Of a stretch of DNA of 64,000 bases, positions 11,275-22,529 are shown piece after piece. The stretch is from Melastoma dodecandrum (Eukaryota > Streptophyta > Magnoliopsida > Myrtales > Melastomataceae), in the NCBI GenBank assembly GCA_029817715.1, contig JARUPY010000469.1:62001-126000 (forward strand). The letters are read 5' to 3'. Made by a program: the position numbers and the translations under genes. Below the pieces are notes generated by a model. The model was not told the origin of the DNA and did no database searches. It was given only the letters and a program-made list of their open reading frames with translations. Within the stretch, counting starts at the first letter, position 1, and every line of letters starts with the position of its first letter.

Positions 11275-12629
11275 TGATAACTCTATGAAAGTAAGGTTAT
11301 TTCGTATCTCTAATGATGCTTTACGTGGTTAGTCGTACGAGTATTGATAGGAATTTGGTAGGATTTGAGTACTTTTTAGTTTAGTTTTAGTTTAAGTTGA
11401 TTTTTATTATTTTCGTAGTTTTTTAATCTATTTTGATTTGAATCTTTTATTTGGTTGATGCCTCTTGGTTTGTCATGTTTTAATGTAGGAAAATGAAGGA
11501 GATTTTGAAGCTGGAACGAAGTGAAGTGCATATGAGCAGGAATTGTCCAGAGAGCAGAAGGACGCGTCCTTGAAGGTTCTGTGGATTCAAGCGACCACCG
11601 ACGAACCTATTTCCAAATCGCTCAAGGAGTCTTCAAATCTTCCAGAGACTACATTATGAAGACATAGAGGATCAATTAGTCATTTATTTTGGTAGTTTTA
11701 GGTTATTTTATTTTATTCTTCCTAGATATATTATTTAGATTTGGAGAATCTTAGGAAATCTTTCTAGATGGAAACGAGATATTCTGTTTTAGAGGAACTT
11801 TAGGGGGATTTATTCAGAGGGGAGAAAAGAGGAGGAGACATTTGACTCGGGAATGGAGAAGGAGGTGATGAATAGGGTTGAAGCGGAGATTGGGATGAGG
11901 CTACTACTTCTCGGATCGGAAGATCGGGAGGGCGTTTCTCTTTTCTTTCTTTCTCTTGGCTTTTATGTCGTTATTGTTTTCTCTTGAACTTGGGATGAAT
12001 TTCTTTTACGCTATGAACTAATTTCGTTTTCTAGGACTTCAATGGAACTTAACGCTTTTATTTAACGAGTGAATTCCTTTTCTCCGTGTTATTCGAATTC
12101 GTGTTGTTACTTATTCAAATCTTGATCTTAATGCAATTAATTGCCCGATCACCAATTAATTTGAACTAGAGACCTATTCGGGCTTGGAAAAGTTGTTTAG
12201 GTTAAGCCGTGGATTGAATAGCCTAAGTTAGCGTCTAGTTAATTGCCTAAGAATAGAGTGATTAGCTCGATACAGGGAATACGTCCTTAGAGCTTTCGGA
12301 AGAGGCGTAAGGAGATTATCGAACCCTAGGTTAGTAACTTGAGAATTTGATAACTGGAGAAAGGAAGGAACGAGTTAGATAATTCATTAGGGGAAGTTGA
12401 TAATCCGAGGCTTTTAATATTTGATTGAACTACCGTTTATTTGCATTTTATTTCTCTCTTTTATTATCATTCATCTTGTTGACTTGACCTCGATATCGTT
12501 AAAAGTGTGACCGTTAGGAATTTCTTTCTCTGTTGATTCTCTGCGGGATCGACCTCTACTTACCCTATCTACAAGTTAGTTAGGTTTGTTAGAGTATTTA
12601 AATTTTGCCGCCTTCGACAAGCGTGATCA
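11275..12629 (+). repeat. 3' LTR of Athila element A
   Basis: Starts TGATAACTC and ends GATCA, matching 1518-2986. It lacks about 90 bp present in the 5' copy (the join lies in the sequence GCGTCTAGTTAATTGCC near 12230). It keeps the GGACGCGTCC palindrome at 11560-11569. Confidence 0.93.
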
Positions 12630-12634
12630 CTAAT
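12630..12634. repeat. Right target-site duplication CTAAT of element A
   Basis: Exact match to 1513-1517. Confidence 0.95.
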
Positions 12635-13489
12635 ACAAGCATTCAACTGCCATAAACATCCATTGTCCCTGTACACGCAGATAAGTGTCCACAAATTTTC
12701 GGACTTTCTAACAACGAATCTGTGATGATTCATAATGTGGTGCATCTTGACTGAATCCATTAAGCTTGTGCTTCATTGCAAATCTCATTCTCATCCTTAA
12801 ATCACCTCGACTACTACTACCAGCTCCAAATCGAGCATTTTCTTCAAATGTAATGGCACCGTCACTTCTTCTATTTGCATCCCGGAAGGTTCAATATCTC
12901 CGTTAAAGCCCTTAACAACTACATTTTCATGTTCATCATCACTTTCAACATCATCCTCTTCAAACTCGTTAAAATAATCACCATTTTCCTCATTTTCACT
13001 GCTTTTTACCATTCTTTCAACCCAATCAACACCATGAAATTCATCCGAGTGTGGAATGTCCACCAGGGACATAAAATTTCCACGTGCAGGAGGTGCATTA
13101 TTGCAAATACAATCAGAAGTACTTCTTCAAACCAAATGAGGAATATCCACAACGGGAAAACATACTGATATCTTTGTAATGTAACTTGTTGACGTGTTAT
13201 AGCTTCGTGCTCCATTGTAAATTGTATAAGTATTTCAACATCTTCAACATTTTTCACCGACATCAAAACAAAATGAATCCTTCCGTAGATATTAGTTGGA
13301 TAACGACAAACAATCACATATACATCAGAATCCATCTCCAGACTGCTTGCAATGACCTCCAATAATCAATTATAATCATCTCCAACAAACACTTTGATTA
13401 TAGCCTCGGGATCTATCATAATTTGCCCCATCATTCCCCATCAGAATATTACCACCAATATAACGCAACATTTTAACCCAATTGCTCAT
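12630..13489 (-). pseudogene. MuDR-type (MULE) transposase relic, N-terminal part
   Basis: N-terminal half of the transposase whose remainder lies at 1-1512. A plausible start is the ATG at 13489 (MSNWVKMLRYIGGN). The acidic linker VDWVERMVKSSENEENGDYF is at about 12960-13030. The MuDR-type DNA-binding region follows at 12640-12760 (FVVRKSENLWTLICVYRDNG, then CLWQLNAC). A frameshift and stop occur soon after the start, near 13370-13385, and the frame changes again between 13010 and 12800. The last codons run directly into the Athila 3' LTR; across the insertion the frame continues with IRRHDSAFKITKLISPHTC on the other side. Confidence 0.8.
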
Positions 13490-14038
13490 TTCCTAACACA
13501 ACAATAATCAAGTACCTTACAAATCAATGACAATAATAATATGATTGAAATTTTAGTACCTCACAAAAGAGATGGTGGAATCTAGAGAGTGGTTTAAAAA
13601 AATATATTTGGGGACCACTTCCACGTACTTATAATGGTTCCCATAAAACCCTCTAAAATAAGACTTCCACGTACAAATAAGACTTCGATTTGATTTTTCG
13701 ATGTACTTGACTTCAATTCATGGCAAATGAGTTATTCAACGATGTCCTATGACAATTTGAAAACGACAACACATATGTTAGTCAAATCATATGTCTAATA
13801 CTCTTTACGGTTTCTTATTTATTATAATGATTTGCTATGAATGTATATAACAAATGATTTTGGTTATGAAAATTATAGAGCGAATTGCAGCTTGTCTATG
13901 TTGAAATTTATGTCACTTCCTAATCTACTGGAAGGCATCCCACAAACGATAAGGTCACATTTTTCATATGTGAATAACAATCAACCTACCAGAGTCCATA
14001 TGAGATGCGGGACGGATGGGCCTGAGCGAAAAGGGAGG
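13490..14038. other. AT-rich gap upstream of the MULE relic
   Basis: About 550 bp with no recognisable gene. The MULE terminal inverted repeat would be expected here but could not be matched because the partner end is outside the window. Confidence 0.5.
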
Positions 14039-14790
14039 TGATAGCGTCGCCTTTATTTTGTCTACCGGGCGAGAAGCTGATCTCACGTTGTTGGAGTGGA
14101 CGGATCAAGCGATATGCAAAGGAGCAAAGCTTTCACGCGAAGTGACGCTGACTGGTGAAGGAAGTCTCGTCGAGCGAAAGGAAGCTGAAGCGAAGAGAAT
14201 TCAAGTGACGAGAAACCTAAGAAACGATTAGATTCTGACGATTTGGATAACTTGTAACCGAAAAGTCGCGCTTGCTCCATCAACCGGCTCCATCAATCTT
14301 TTCAAATCTTATCGAGGGAAATAATATATTTCTCTTCCTTATTTTCGGATTTTATTATCTTATCTTTTATTTTGTTTCCCTTATTATCTTTTCTGTGGGC
14401 GACATATATAAGCCATTTGCAATGTAACCCTTGAGGATAGCTTATCTTGAATTTAGAATTAAAACCCCAGAAACTCTGAGTATCTCTTTCTCTTATCACT
14501 CGGTGGATTACATGTGCGACGAGATTACTCGAGCGTTCATTACGCTGGTGGCACGTAGTTGTATTCGATCGTGGTGTCACTCAACCTTGAGTCGAAATAC
14601 GGTGTCGTTGTTGCTGTATCCGTACGCGGTCCAGGTAGGGCATGTCCTTTCTTCGGCGGTGGCTTAGCTTCCGAAGGTTGGCGCGTCGTTATCTTTTATT
14701 TTTCCTTTTATTCACCCTCAGCAGTTCCCGGTCGCCATCGTGGTTCGTTCTGTCATTGAACAACCGAACCATCCCACCCTGCCCCACTCC
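14039..14790 (+). repeat. Probable 5' LTR of element B
   Basis: Starts TGATAGCG, like the TGAT starts of elements A, D and G. It contains a TATA-like ATATATAA at 14404-14411 and ends just before a primer-site remnant. There is no second copy in the window, so both ends are inferred. Confidence 0.55.
14404..14411 (+). promoter_or_regulatory. TATA-like box in LTR of element B
   Basis: ATATATAA about 380 bp before the primer site, in the expected U3/R position. Confidence 0.45.
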
Positions 14791-14793
14791 AGT

Positions 14794-14806
14794 TGGTCAG
14801 AGCGCA
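14794..14806 (+). other. Decayed primer binding site of element B
   Basis: TTGGTCAGAGCGC resembles the tRNA-iMet site TGGTATCAGAGC with a small deletion. Compare the well-preserved site of element D at 39569. Confidence 0.5.
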
Positions 14807-15019
14807 AAGTTGTCATAGCGAACCGATTATGTCGTGGGATGATGATGTAAGAGGTTCGTTCAGCCCGCCTTGAGCAGGAAGTAGAGGAGTTGAGCACCAA
14901 GTGCAGCAACTTCTTGGAGAGAGAAGAAACCCGAGACAGCGTTCTCCACAACCCGTCGAAGCAGAGGAGGAACACAACCCCTTTGTGGATGACTTAAGTG
15001 ACGAAGAATAGAAGTCACC

Positions 15020-15860
15020 GGTGGCGTTAACCCGCTCGTCCTGTTAATATTCGAGTGGACATCCTGGAGTTTGAAGGAAAGTTAGACCCGAAAGAGTTCG
15101 TCGACTGACTTCAGTCGATTGAGTGAATATTTGAATATGATGAAATATTGGAGGATCGAAGTGAAGTTAGCAGCCTTAAGAATTCATAAATACGCGAGTC
15201 TATGGTGGGAGAACTTTAACCTTCAGTGTCCAAGGGAAGGAAATGAGAAGATTCACTCATGGGAAAAGATGAGGCGAGCGATGAGGAAGAGATTTCTCCC
15301 TAAGCGATATTAGCAAAACCTATTCCTCAAGTTGAACTCGTTACAGCAAACATCGAGTGTAGCGAAGTACACTCATGAGTTCGAGAAGTTGATGATATAG
15401 AGCGACTTGTCAAAACCTTCAGAGCAGACCATTGCTAAGTACTTAAGAGGACTGAAGCAACACGTCGCCGGTGCATTGGAGCTTCAACCTTATTAGAGTT
15501 TCTCTGGCATTTGTAATATTGCCCACAAGGTTGAGAAGCGACAAGCGAAGAGGGCGAGTTCAAGAGCGACTATGAGGACGATGCCTTTCAGCAAAGGGAG
15601 TGCATCTACGAGAGCCAACCCATCGATGGACAAAGGAAAGGCGAAGGTGGACCTTCGTTCCCCTCCCGTCAATGTTGGAGCGAAGAAGTGTTTCATGTGC
15701 CAGGGGATTGGACTCATGGCGGTAGAGTGTCCTAATTAACGAATGATAACTATCATGGTTAATCTGGGCGAAGATGAGATGGAAGAGCAACTAGGCGAAC
15801 CTATTTGGGACGTCGAAGAAGAGTACGTTGAGGAGCCTGTTGAGGAGCCTGATGAGGGAG
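15020..15860 (+). pseudogene. gag: Gag relic of element B
   Basis: Gag core motifs DILEFEGKLDPKEFVD (about 15059-15105), YASLWWENFN (about 15190-15220) and MRKRFLP (about 15280-15303) are scattered over frames with several stops. The zinc knuckle reads CFMCQGIGLMAVEC near 15690; the conserved His of CX2CX4HX4C is replaced by Leu, so it could not bind zinc normally. It ends in an acidic stretch typical of the gag-protease junction. Confidence 0.75.
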
Positions 15861-15959
15861 AGCTTGATGAGTATATTTGAGTTGACCCAGGCGATTCAAG
15901 GTGAAAGGAGGATCTACATGCTGATCATATTCGAGGAAGGAGAATATATTTCGATCATA

Positions 15960-17270
15960 CCTCCTTAGGTTCAAAAGCTCCTTCTGGAGTTTACTAACGT
16001 GTTTCCAGAGGAGATGCCAGGAGGGCCTCCACCCTTGAGGGCTATTCAACGTCAAATCGACCTCATCCCTGGAGTGTCGTTGCCCAACCGTTCGGCTTAT
16101 TGATGCAACCCGAACGAGACGAACGAGCTGCAACGTCAAGTTGAAGACTCATTGAACGTGGTTTTGTTCGGGAGAGTCTTAGCCCCTGTTCTATTCCAGT
16201 GATCCTTGTTTCTAAGAAGGATGGTTCCTGACGAATGTGCGTCGACAGTCGAGCGATCAATCGAATCATCATCAAGTATGAGTTTCCTATTACTCGACTT
16301 GATGACATGCTTGATGAATTGCACGGATCAACTGTGTTTTCAGAGGTAGACTTGAGAAGCGGCTACCATTAGATCCGAATGAGAAAAGGAGACGAGTGGA
16401 AGACGACGTTCCAGACTAAGTTTGGTCTATACGAGTGGATGGTCATGTCATTCGGATTCTCAAACGCACCCAACACTTTCATGCGACTGATGAATCAAGT
16501 ATTTCATCCGTTCGTTGGAAAATTTGTTGTTATTTATTTTGATTACATTCTTGTGTATAGTCATAGCGAAATTGAGCATTTGGATAATCTCCGACAATTG
16601 TTTGAGAAGCTAAGGGAGCAACGATTATATGGAAACAACAAGAAGTGTGAGTTCATGACGTCGGTTTAGTCTTTCTGGGCTATGTTGTGTATGGAGAAGG
16701 TATTCGAGTCAACGAAAGTAAGATCCAGGCTTGCGCCCAAGTCAACTCATGAGTGCGGAGTTTTCATAGGCTTGTTTCGGTCTATCATAGATTCATAAAG
16801 GATTTCAGCACTATTGTGGTCCCTAGGACCGAGTGCTTTAAAGGAACGATCTTCGAGTGGTCGACGGCAGCTCAATTGAGCTTTGAGCAACTCGAGCGTC
16901 GCTTGAGCAATGCACCCATGTTAGCTCTTCCCGATTTCAAGAAGGTATTCGAAGTTGAGTGTGATGCCTCTAGAATTGACATTGGTGGTGTGCTTTTACA
17001 AGAGGGGCGACCAATTGCCTACTTCAACGAAAAGTTGGGAGGTACTCGACTAAACTACCCTACGTACAACAAAGAGTTCTACTCGATTGTTCGAGCTTTG
17101 AAGTCATGGAGTCACTACTTACTACAGAGAGATTTTGTCATTCACACTGATCATGAAGCATTGAAGTCTCAATCGAAGGCATGCGAAGTGGGTGGAGTTT
17201 CTTCATTCCTTCACGTTCGTGTTAAAGCATAAGTCGGATGTGAAGAACATTGTAGCAGATGCCTTATCGA
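15960..17270 (+). pseudogene. pol: Reverse transcriptase and RNase H relic of element B
   Basis: The RT leader (FTNVFPEEMPGGPPPLR, about 15990-16040) begins with no protease before it. RT continues to YGNNKKCEF (about 16628-16655). The catalytic motif is YFDYILVYS: the second Asp of YFDDIL is Tyr (codon TAC at 16544-16546). RNase H follows with [18 protein letters not shown] (about 16954-17010) and [10 protein letters not shown] (about 17138-17170). Stops such as CAG to TAG (GYH*IR, about 16370) and TGG to TGA (about 16229) interrupt the frame. Confidence 0.82.
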
Positions 17271-18350
17271 GGAAGTCGAGTCTGGTGATTAGAATGGAGT
17301 CGAAACTTAATGGGTTCGAGATGCTAAAGGAGTTGTACTCGACCGACGTAAACTTTGGAGAAGTATACAAGGCATGCGTGGAGAAAGCCCAGGATCTGTA
17401 CAACCCCCTAGTAGACGGATTCCTATTTCGAGGAGCTAAGATGTGCATCCCACGGAGTTCCATAAGAGAGTTGTTGATTCCCGAGGTGCATGAGGGAGGA
17501 CTTGCAGGACGCTTTGGCATTCAAAAAACTCTCGAGATGCTACAAGAGCACTTCTATTGGCCGAAGATGGCTAAAGACGCAATTAGAAGATTCATCGGTG
17601 TGCTACTTGCCAACGAGCGAAGAGTTATGTCCAACCAGAAGGCCTCTACACTCCATTACCAGTCGCTAATCGACCTTGGGAGCACATGAACATGGATTTC
17701 GTCCTAAAATTACCAAGCACCCAACGGCAAAAGGATTCGATCATGGTAGTCGTGGATCGATTCTCGAAGATGGCTTATTTTCCTCCTTGTAGGAAGACAG
17801 ATGATGCCTCGCACATACTTTCGGGAAGTTGTGCGACGACATGGAGTGCCCTCATCATTCATGTTCGATCGAGATGGCAAGTTCTTGAGCTATTTCTAGA
17901 AGACATTATGGCATAAGCTCGACATGAAGCACTTATTCAACACTAGTTCTCATCCGCAAACTGATGGGCGAACTGAAGTTGTGAACCGAACTATAGGAGC
18001 CATACTCCGTACATTGGTGTCAAAAAATGAGAAGGATTGAGATATCAAGCTCGTCCAGACTGAGTTCGCTTATAATCGAGCTCCACATTCAACCACTCGG
18101 GCTTCCCCATTCGATGTAGTGTATGGGATTAACCCGATAATTCCAGTTGAGCTTTTACTATTGCCTCAGGAAGGTTTGGTAAACCAAAATGCAGCTCGAC
18201 GAGCTGAAGAGATGTTGAAGTTGCACCAGAAGGTTCATACCATCATTGAGCAGCAGAATGAGAAATACAAGGCCAAGGCTAATCGAGGGCAACAGCAGAA
18301 TGTCTTTCACCCGGCGACTTGGGAATGTCTTTCACCCATCTTAAGTAAGT
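17220..18350 (+). pseudogene. pol: Integrase relic of element B
   Basis: The zinc-binding region is poorly kept: HEGGLAGRFGIQKTLEML is seen, but the CXXC pair is obscured. The core shows [20 protein letters not shown] (about 17692), HPQTDGRTEVVNRTIG (about 17955-17998) and YNRAPHSTTRASPFDVVYG (about 18072-18128). The last recognisable codons (VFHPGDL, about 18305-18325) stop where a chromodomain would be approached; none is present. Confidence 0.8.
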
Positions 18351-18559
18351 GCATCCCTTATATGGGGATGCAATTACATAAACTATGAAGAAAGTAGTAA
18401 TTAAACAATCAATTCTTTTTTGTTTTGTTTTTTGATGTAACGTAAGTAAACCTTAAATATGTAATGCATGCCTAATTCACCCAGTGGCCACATACGAAAC
18501 ACTCCCATTTATCAAACGTATTCTTCCAATCATTTTGACTATGATCTGATAAAATAACC

Positions 18560-19930
18560 ATTTGGTTGACCTTGCACCTTGTTACACTAAGAGGAGGGAT
18601 GATTTAATGTTAAAGTTCAATCAAGGATTTCTAAACTCCTTTTAATAAACCCCACAATGGAAGAAGTTAGTTTCTGTAAAACGAAACCTTGTAGATAGGC
18701 TTCTTTAAGATAAATTGTATGGAAGTACGACACAAGGATTTTTATAGTGTTTTGGCGCACTTTGTCTACATCCATTCTCACCAGAATTTCGATGGTTATC
18801 ACTTAATGAAACGTATTTACGATTATAGAAGGTGATGCACGATCAACCTTCCACAGCATAGACTAGAAGATTCTGCACAAAAGGTGAGACTGATTGTACG
18901 GTTTAATGTGACTAACAAACAGTAGCCAAATATTCGAACTGATGGCTCAATGATTAAGACTAAGAGGAGGTGAATTAGCATTAATGCCCAAAGAGACACT
19001 TTTAAACATTTTCACAGAACCCCCAACAACGAAAGACTTGTCATCCTGTAAGAATAGAACCTTTATGAGATTTATGTTTGCTAAAGAAGCTATCAAACAG
19101 AACCGAAGTGATATGTCGTATACGTCGTCAATCATACCAATTGAATGATTTTTGACAAATTTCAAAACCTTAGAAGTTCATGTTTAAATGGACGTGTAAA
19201 ATAGAAGTAGTGTACCACTTCCTGTAACTCGTCGGTCAACCTTCTGTATCTGCACGGTTATCCTTCTATTTGCTGATTCTGTTGATTAACTCTTATGAAA
19301 TAATTATCAAACAAAAGAAAATGAAACACAAGTTTATACTGGTTCAGTAGAGACTACCTACGTCCACTCTCACCCAAAATGTAGGGTGGTAATCACTAAT
19401 CGGAACGTATCAGTGATAAAGAAGGTGATACATGATTAGTCCACTATAGCACATGCACCCGAAGATACTCCACTTTTACAAGTTTGCACGGGTTAGCGTG
19501 ACTAACGATTGCATGAGTTTATGTGACTAATATTGGTAACCAGGTGTTTAGACGTTCTTCTCCTCGGACGGTATCCTCGCCATTGCACAGCTACCTGCTG
19601 CGACTTCCCCTCGGCTCCTCATCGAGTTATCTCTTGGCTCCTCACCAAAAATGCACAACAACCCGCTGCCACTTCCCATCGGCTCCTTACTAAGTAGACG
19701 TTCCTATACACAACCATAACGGAATGTAGTATAGAACCAGGTCAGTCACTCAACGTATGTGCTCCCACTGCACGCTAACACGTTCACAGCTAGTAATCTC
19801 CCGGGATCCCGCTGCACGTCACTCCAACATTATCCATCGGTTTCAATCGAAGTCTGTCGGGCCTCATAAGTCACTCTCCGAGAAGCTTCATCAACGATAT
19901 TGCCATCTGTAACTCACGCTTCTCTCGTGG
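18560..19930. repeat. Decayed SIRE-like LTR sequence
   Basis: Shares ordered short blocks with the Copia LTRs at 24630-26056 and 33676-35054: the CTACGTCCACTC block, repeated GTGACTAAC, and CGGCTCCTCACC. It is too diverged for exact ends. Confidence 0.5.
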
Positions 19931-20907
19931 TACGGCGAGAACATGAACGACACAGTGAAAGTAAATGCAACTGAATGTTATCGTCTCACAACTATTTTCA
20001 TTGATACATATTTGCAATGTCGAGTTTTTCTATTTGTAACTATTTAAATGAATCAAAATTAGGCTAGTAGTTTACATGACATCGTGTTGCGGTAGATGGA
20101 AAGTATCATGCTGCAAAACAAGGGATACAATCTGTTAGGGTAATAATCATATTAATCACATAAAATTGTTTTCAAATCGTAAAAGCATTGTGTTTATCAT
20201 GTTACCATTGGGATTCAATTAAAGGTTGATTGATTTTGTCTTTATCAAGTAACATATGGTCAAAATGTTCTACAGATGTGTAACCTTCTGTAAAAGAAAA
20301 TAATACTTGATATATTTCCCAATCTACTCGATTTCCTCCGATGTGATTACACATGTACCTAAATGTTATCACTAGTGAAAAGTTTTAAAAAGGTTTGTCC
20401 ATATCATATTAAAAATGAATGAGGATGTTATTTAACCTTTAGAAGGTCATTATAAAACCTTCCAAAATAAGAATATATCATTCCCAAAACTAAATAAGAT
20501 CTCATCCTTTCTTTTTGGTAAAAAAATTCATGCGAGATTAACACTAATAAGATGAGATACGGTTGACAATATTCCAAAAGAATGTTCTCTTTTAGATTAT
20601 TTATTATTTATTAATTAAAATGAATTAATTAATTAGATAAATAAAAAATATTTTTATGGAAACAAATTTCCATATTAACCAAAGTATATACTTAGCCCTT
20701 TGGCATTACGGAAGTACATTCGCTCACCATTAATCAAGGTAATGATTTCACTTACAGAACGTTACTTATGGAAAGGTTTTGTAGCGTAAAACATATGCTT
20801 CCATAGAGTACAAAGGGAAGGCACATAACACAAGCTTATATAGACTACAAAAGCAGGGTTATATATGGTTCAACGTCAAAACCATATTAACACGGAAGTT
20901 TCTATTG

Positions 20908-21081
20908 GACGATGTCCTCGCCTGCACAGCTTTTCAATGCGACATCCCTTCGGACGTTTCTTTCCGACGGTGTCCTCACTTGCATAGTAACCCGCCGCGA
21001 ATTCCCTTTGAACGCTTCACTCTGACGGTGTCCTCGCATGCACAGTCCTCAGCTACGACTTCTCTTGCGCAATCCCTCGAG
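20908..21081. repeat. Three tandem copies of a 58-bp repeat
   Basis: Units beginning GACGATGTCCTCG, GACGGTGTCCTCA and GACGGTGTCCTCG start at 20908, 20966 and 21024, an exact 58-bp period. A single related unit (GACGGTATCCTCGCC) occurs at about 19569 in the other SIRE-like fragment, so this is an amplified LTR subrepeat. Confidence 0.8.
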
Positions 21082-22529
21082 ACAACAACTTCGTGGCGAA
21101 TCTCATGCGAGTAGCTAGTAACCACTATCCTAAATTATTGCAGACACAGAGCGTTATGCTACAGAAGTTGGTCAATCTCTCACTTTCTGGGCTCCTGGAG
21201 TATCTGCCTTTCTCTACGGTCCACTGCACCGGTTGAACGCCAGCCTCCAGCCGCACGTCTATTCCAACGACTCTCGTAGCCTCTTACCAAGAGTCCCTCG
21301 TGGCCTCCAAGTAACCCTCCTAGAGGGCTTTACCAAAGGTACGTCCTTCTACAACTCTCGTTCTTTCCCATGTGTGACTGACAAACAACAATCAAGACCA
21401 CTCAACAAAGTTTCTCTCTGATTTTAACGTTTTTCGACTTGCACTTTACAATGTGGCCAAATGACCCTATTTATACAAGACTCAAAGATAACTATAGAAA
21501 CCAAAACTTGACATGAATAGCTTCTTCACTTAAAAGAAAACAAATAATCAATTAATATATTAATTCTTTATTATACAAATGTGTCACCCATCTGTAAATA
21601 TTTATTAGGATGTAGATTAAATCAATTAAGATATGATTTAATAAAACTTTTCACTCATAATGCTTATAGGAGGTTCTGGAATGAAACAAATCACCAACCT
21701 TCTGTAAATGGATGTGTTTCGGGATTAACTTTCATAAGTGTCAAATGTTGATTTCATTATGTCCAAAATGTCTAATTCATTGAACCTAGACAAATGATGT
21801 GGATAATTGCAGGGGTGAGCATTTGGTATTTCGATATACCGAAATATCGAATTTTGTTAATCTAAAAATTATAGATCCCGATCCCGAATTTAAATTCAGT
21901 ATTTCGGTAAATGACCAATTTGTTTTCAATAATTCTGTATTTACCTTGATCCGATCCTTCATTTGTCTGATATCATGGACGCATTTGTCCCCCTGGGACA
22001 TGCAATATTTTTGATAAATATGGTTTGTTATTTGGTGTTTAGTCAAATGAGATGGCGTCGGGTTCACGTGCCTGTAAATCGTTTTCATATACTAGAATTT
22101 GATGTGTTTTGGTTTCTAGGACCTGGCCAACGCATGTTTTTCTAGAGTGGGTTGCATGTGAATAAACTTAGTGTTTTCGCCAACTTTGTTGGGAAATATT
22201 TTTCATGTACACAAGTAAAGCCCGGGCGAATGTAGCTAAGTAGTGGGAGTAGGAAGATACGTCTCATGTTTTTAAGAATGAATTTTATGTGAACGTTATA
22301 TATGTCTAAGGTCCACATGTTGTGGGATCAGTTGATTATTTTGAGTTTTCCGCTGTATTTTTGTGTCAATAGATTCAACGTGACAAGACCGACAAAGGTG
22401 GGGTGTCACATACGTTGTTATCTGAAATCATATTTCCATCAAATGCTCTTGCTTGACATCCCTTCCTTCGGCCTTCTTCGTCAACCGACGGAGTACCAAA
22501 TTATGAGTATCAAATTATGACGTATTGCA

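Larger units (their letters stand above)
1518..12629 (+). mobile_element. Athila-type Ty3/Gypsy retrotransposon A, complete but inactivated
   Basis: An 11.1-kb element with two LTRs, a primer site resembling the tRNA-Asp 3' end, gag, protease, reverse transcriptase, RNase H and integrase in Gypsy order. An extra open region downstream of integrase and a purine tract precede the 3' LTR. The lineage call rests on the tRNA-Asp-like primer site, the DLGAS protease motif, the short zinc knuckle and the long 3' region. At least three stops and several frameshifts in pol make it non-autonomous. It sits inside the MULE gene; removing it with one copy of CTAAT restores continuous transposase frame across the junction. 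Confidence 0.93.
14039..18350 (+). mobile_element. Degenerate chromovirus-like Ty3/Gypsy element B
   Basis: Carries a 5' LTR-like region, a decayed tRNA-iMet primer site, gag, RT, RNase H and integrase in Gypsy order, all with stops. The protease segment is missing: the distance from the zinc knuckle to the RT leader is about 400 bp shorter than in element C. It ends abruptly in the integrase C-terminal region near 18350 with no 3' LTR. The LTR shares a CACGTTGTTG-A/G-AGTGG block with element C, suggesting related families. The 5' boundary is approximate. Confidence 0.75.
18351..22529. other. Gene-poor stretch of decayed repeats
   Basis: No gene is recognised. Two parts (about 18560-19930 and 20800-21430) carry phrases of SIRE-type LTRs: GGTTCAGTAGAGACTACC, CTACGTCCACTCTC, GTGACTAAC and GGCTCCTCA. 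These recur in the LTRs at 24630 and 33676. The part 20500-20690 is very AT-rich. At about 21811 the string CAGGGGTGAGCA is followed by palindromic TTTCGATATACCGAAATATCG-like sequence, which looks like a hAT-type terminus; no partner end was found. Confidence 0.5.

Noticed and set aside
13560..13700. Possible MULE terminal inverted repeat with repeated CTTCCACGTAC
   Set aside because: The partner end would be left of the window, so the match cannot be tested.
20908..21081. CRISPR-like array
   Set aside because: The repeats are contiguous 58-bp tandem units with no spacers, in plant retroelement debris.
21811..22520. hAT-type transposon suggested by CAGGGGTGAGCA
   Set aside because: Only one possible terminus; no matching inverted end, target duplication or transposase found.
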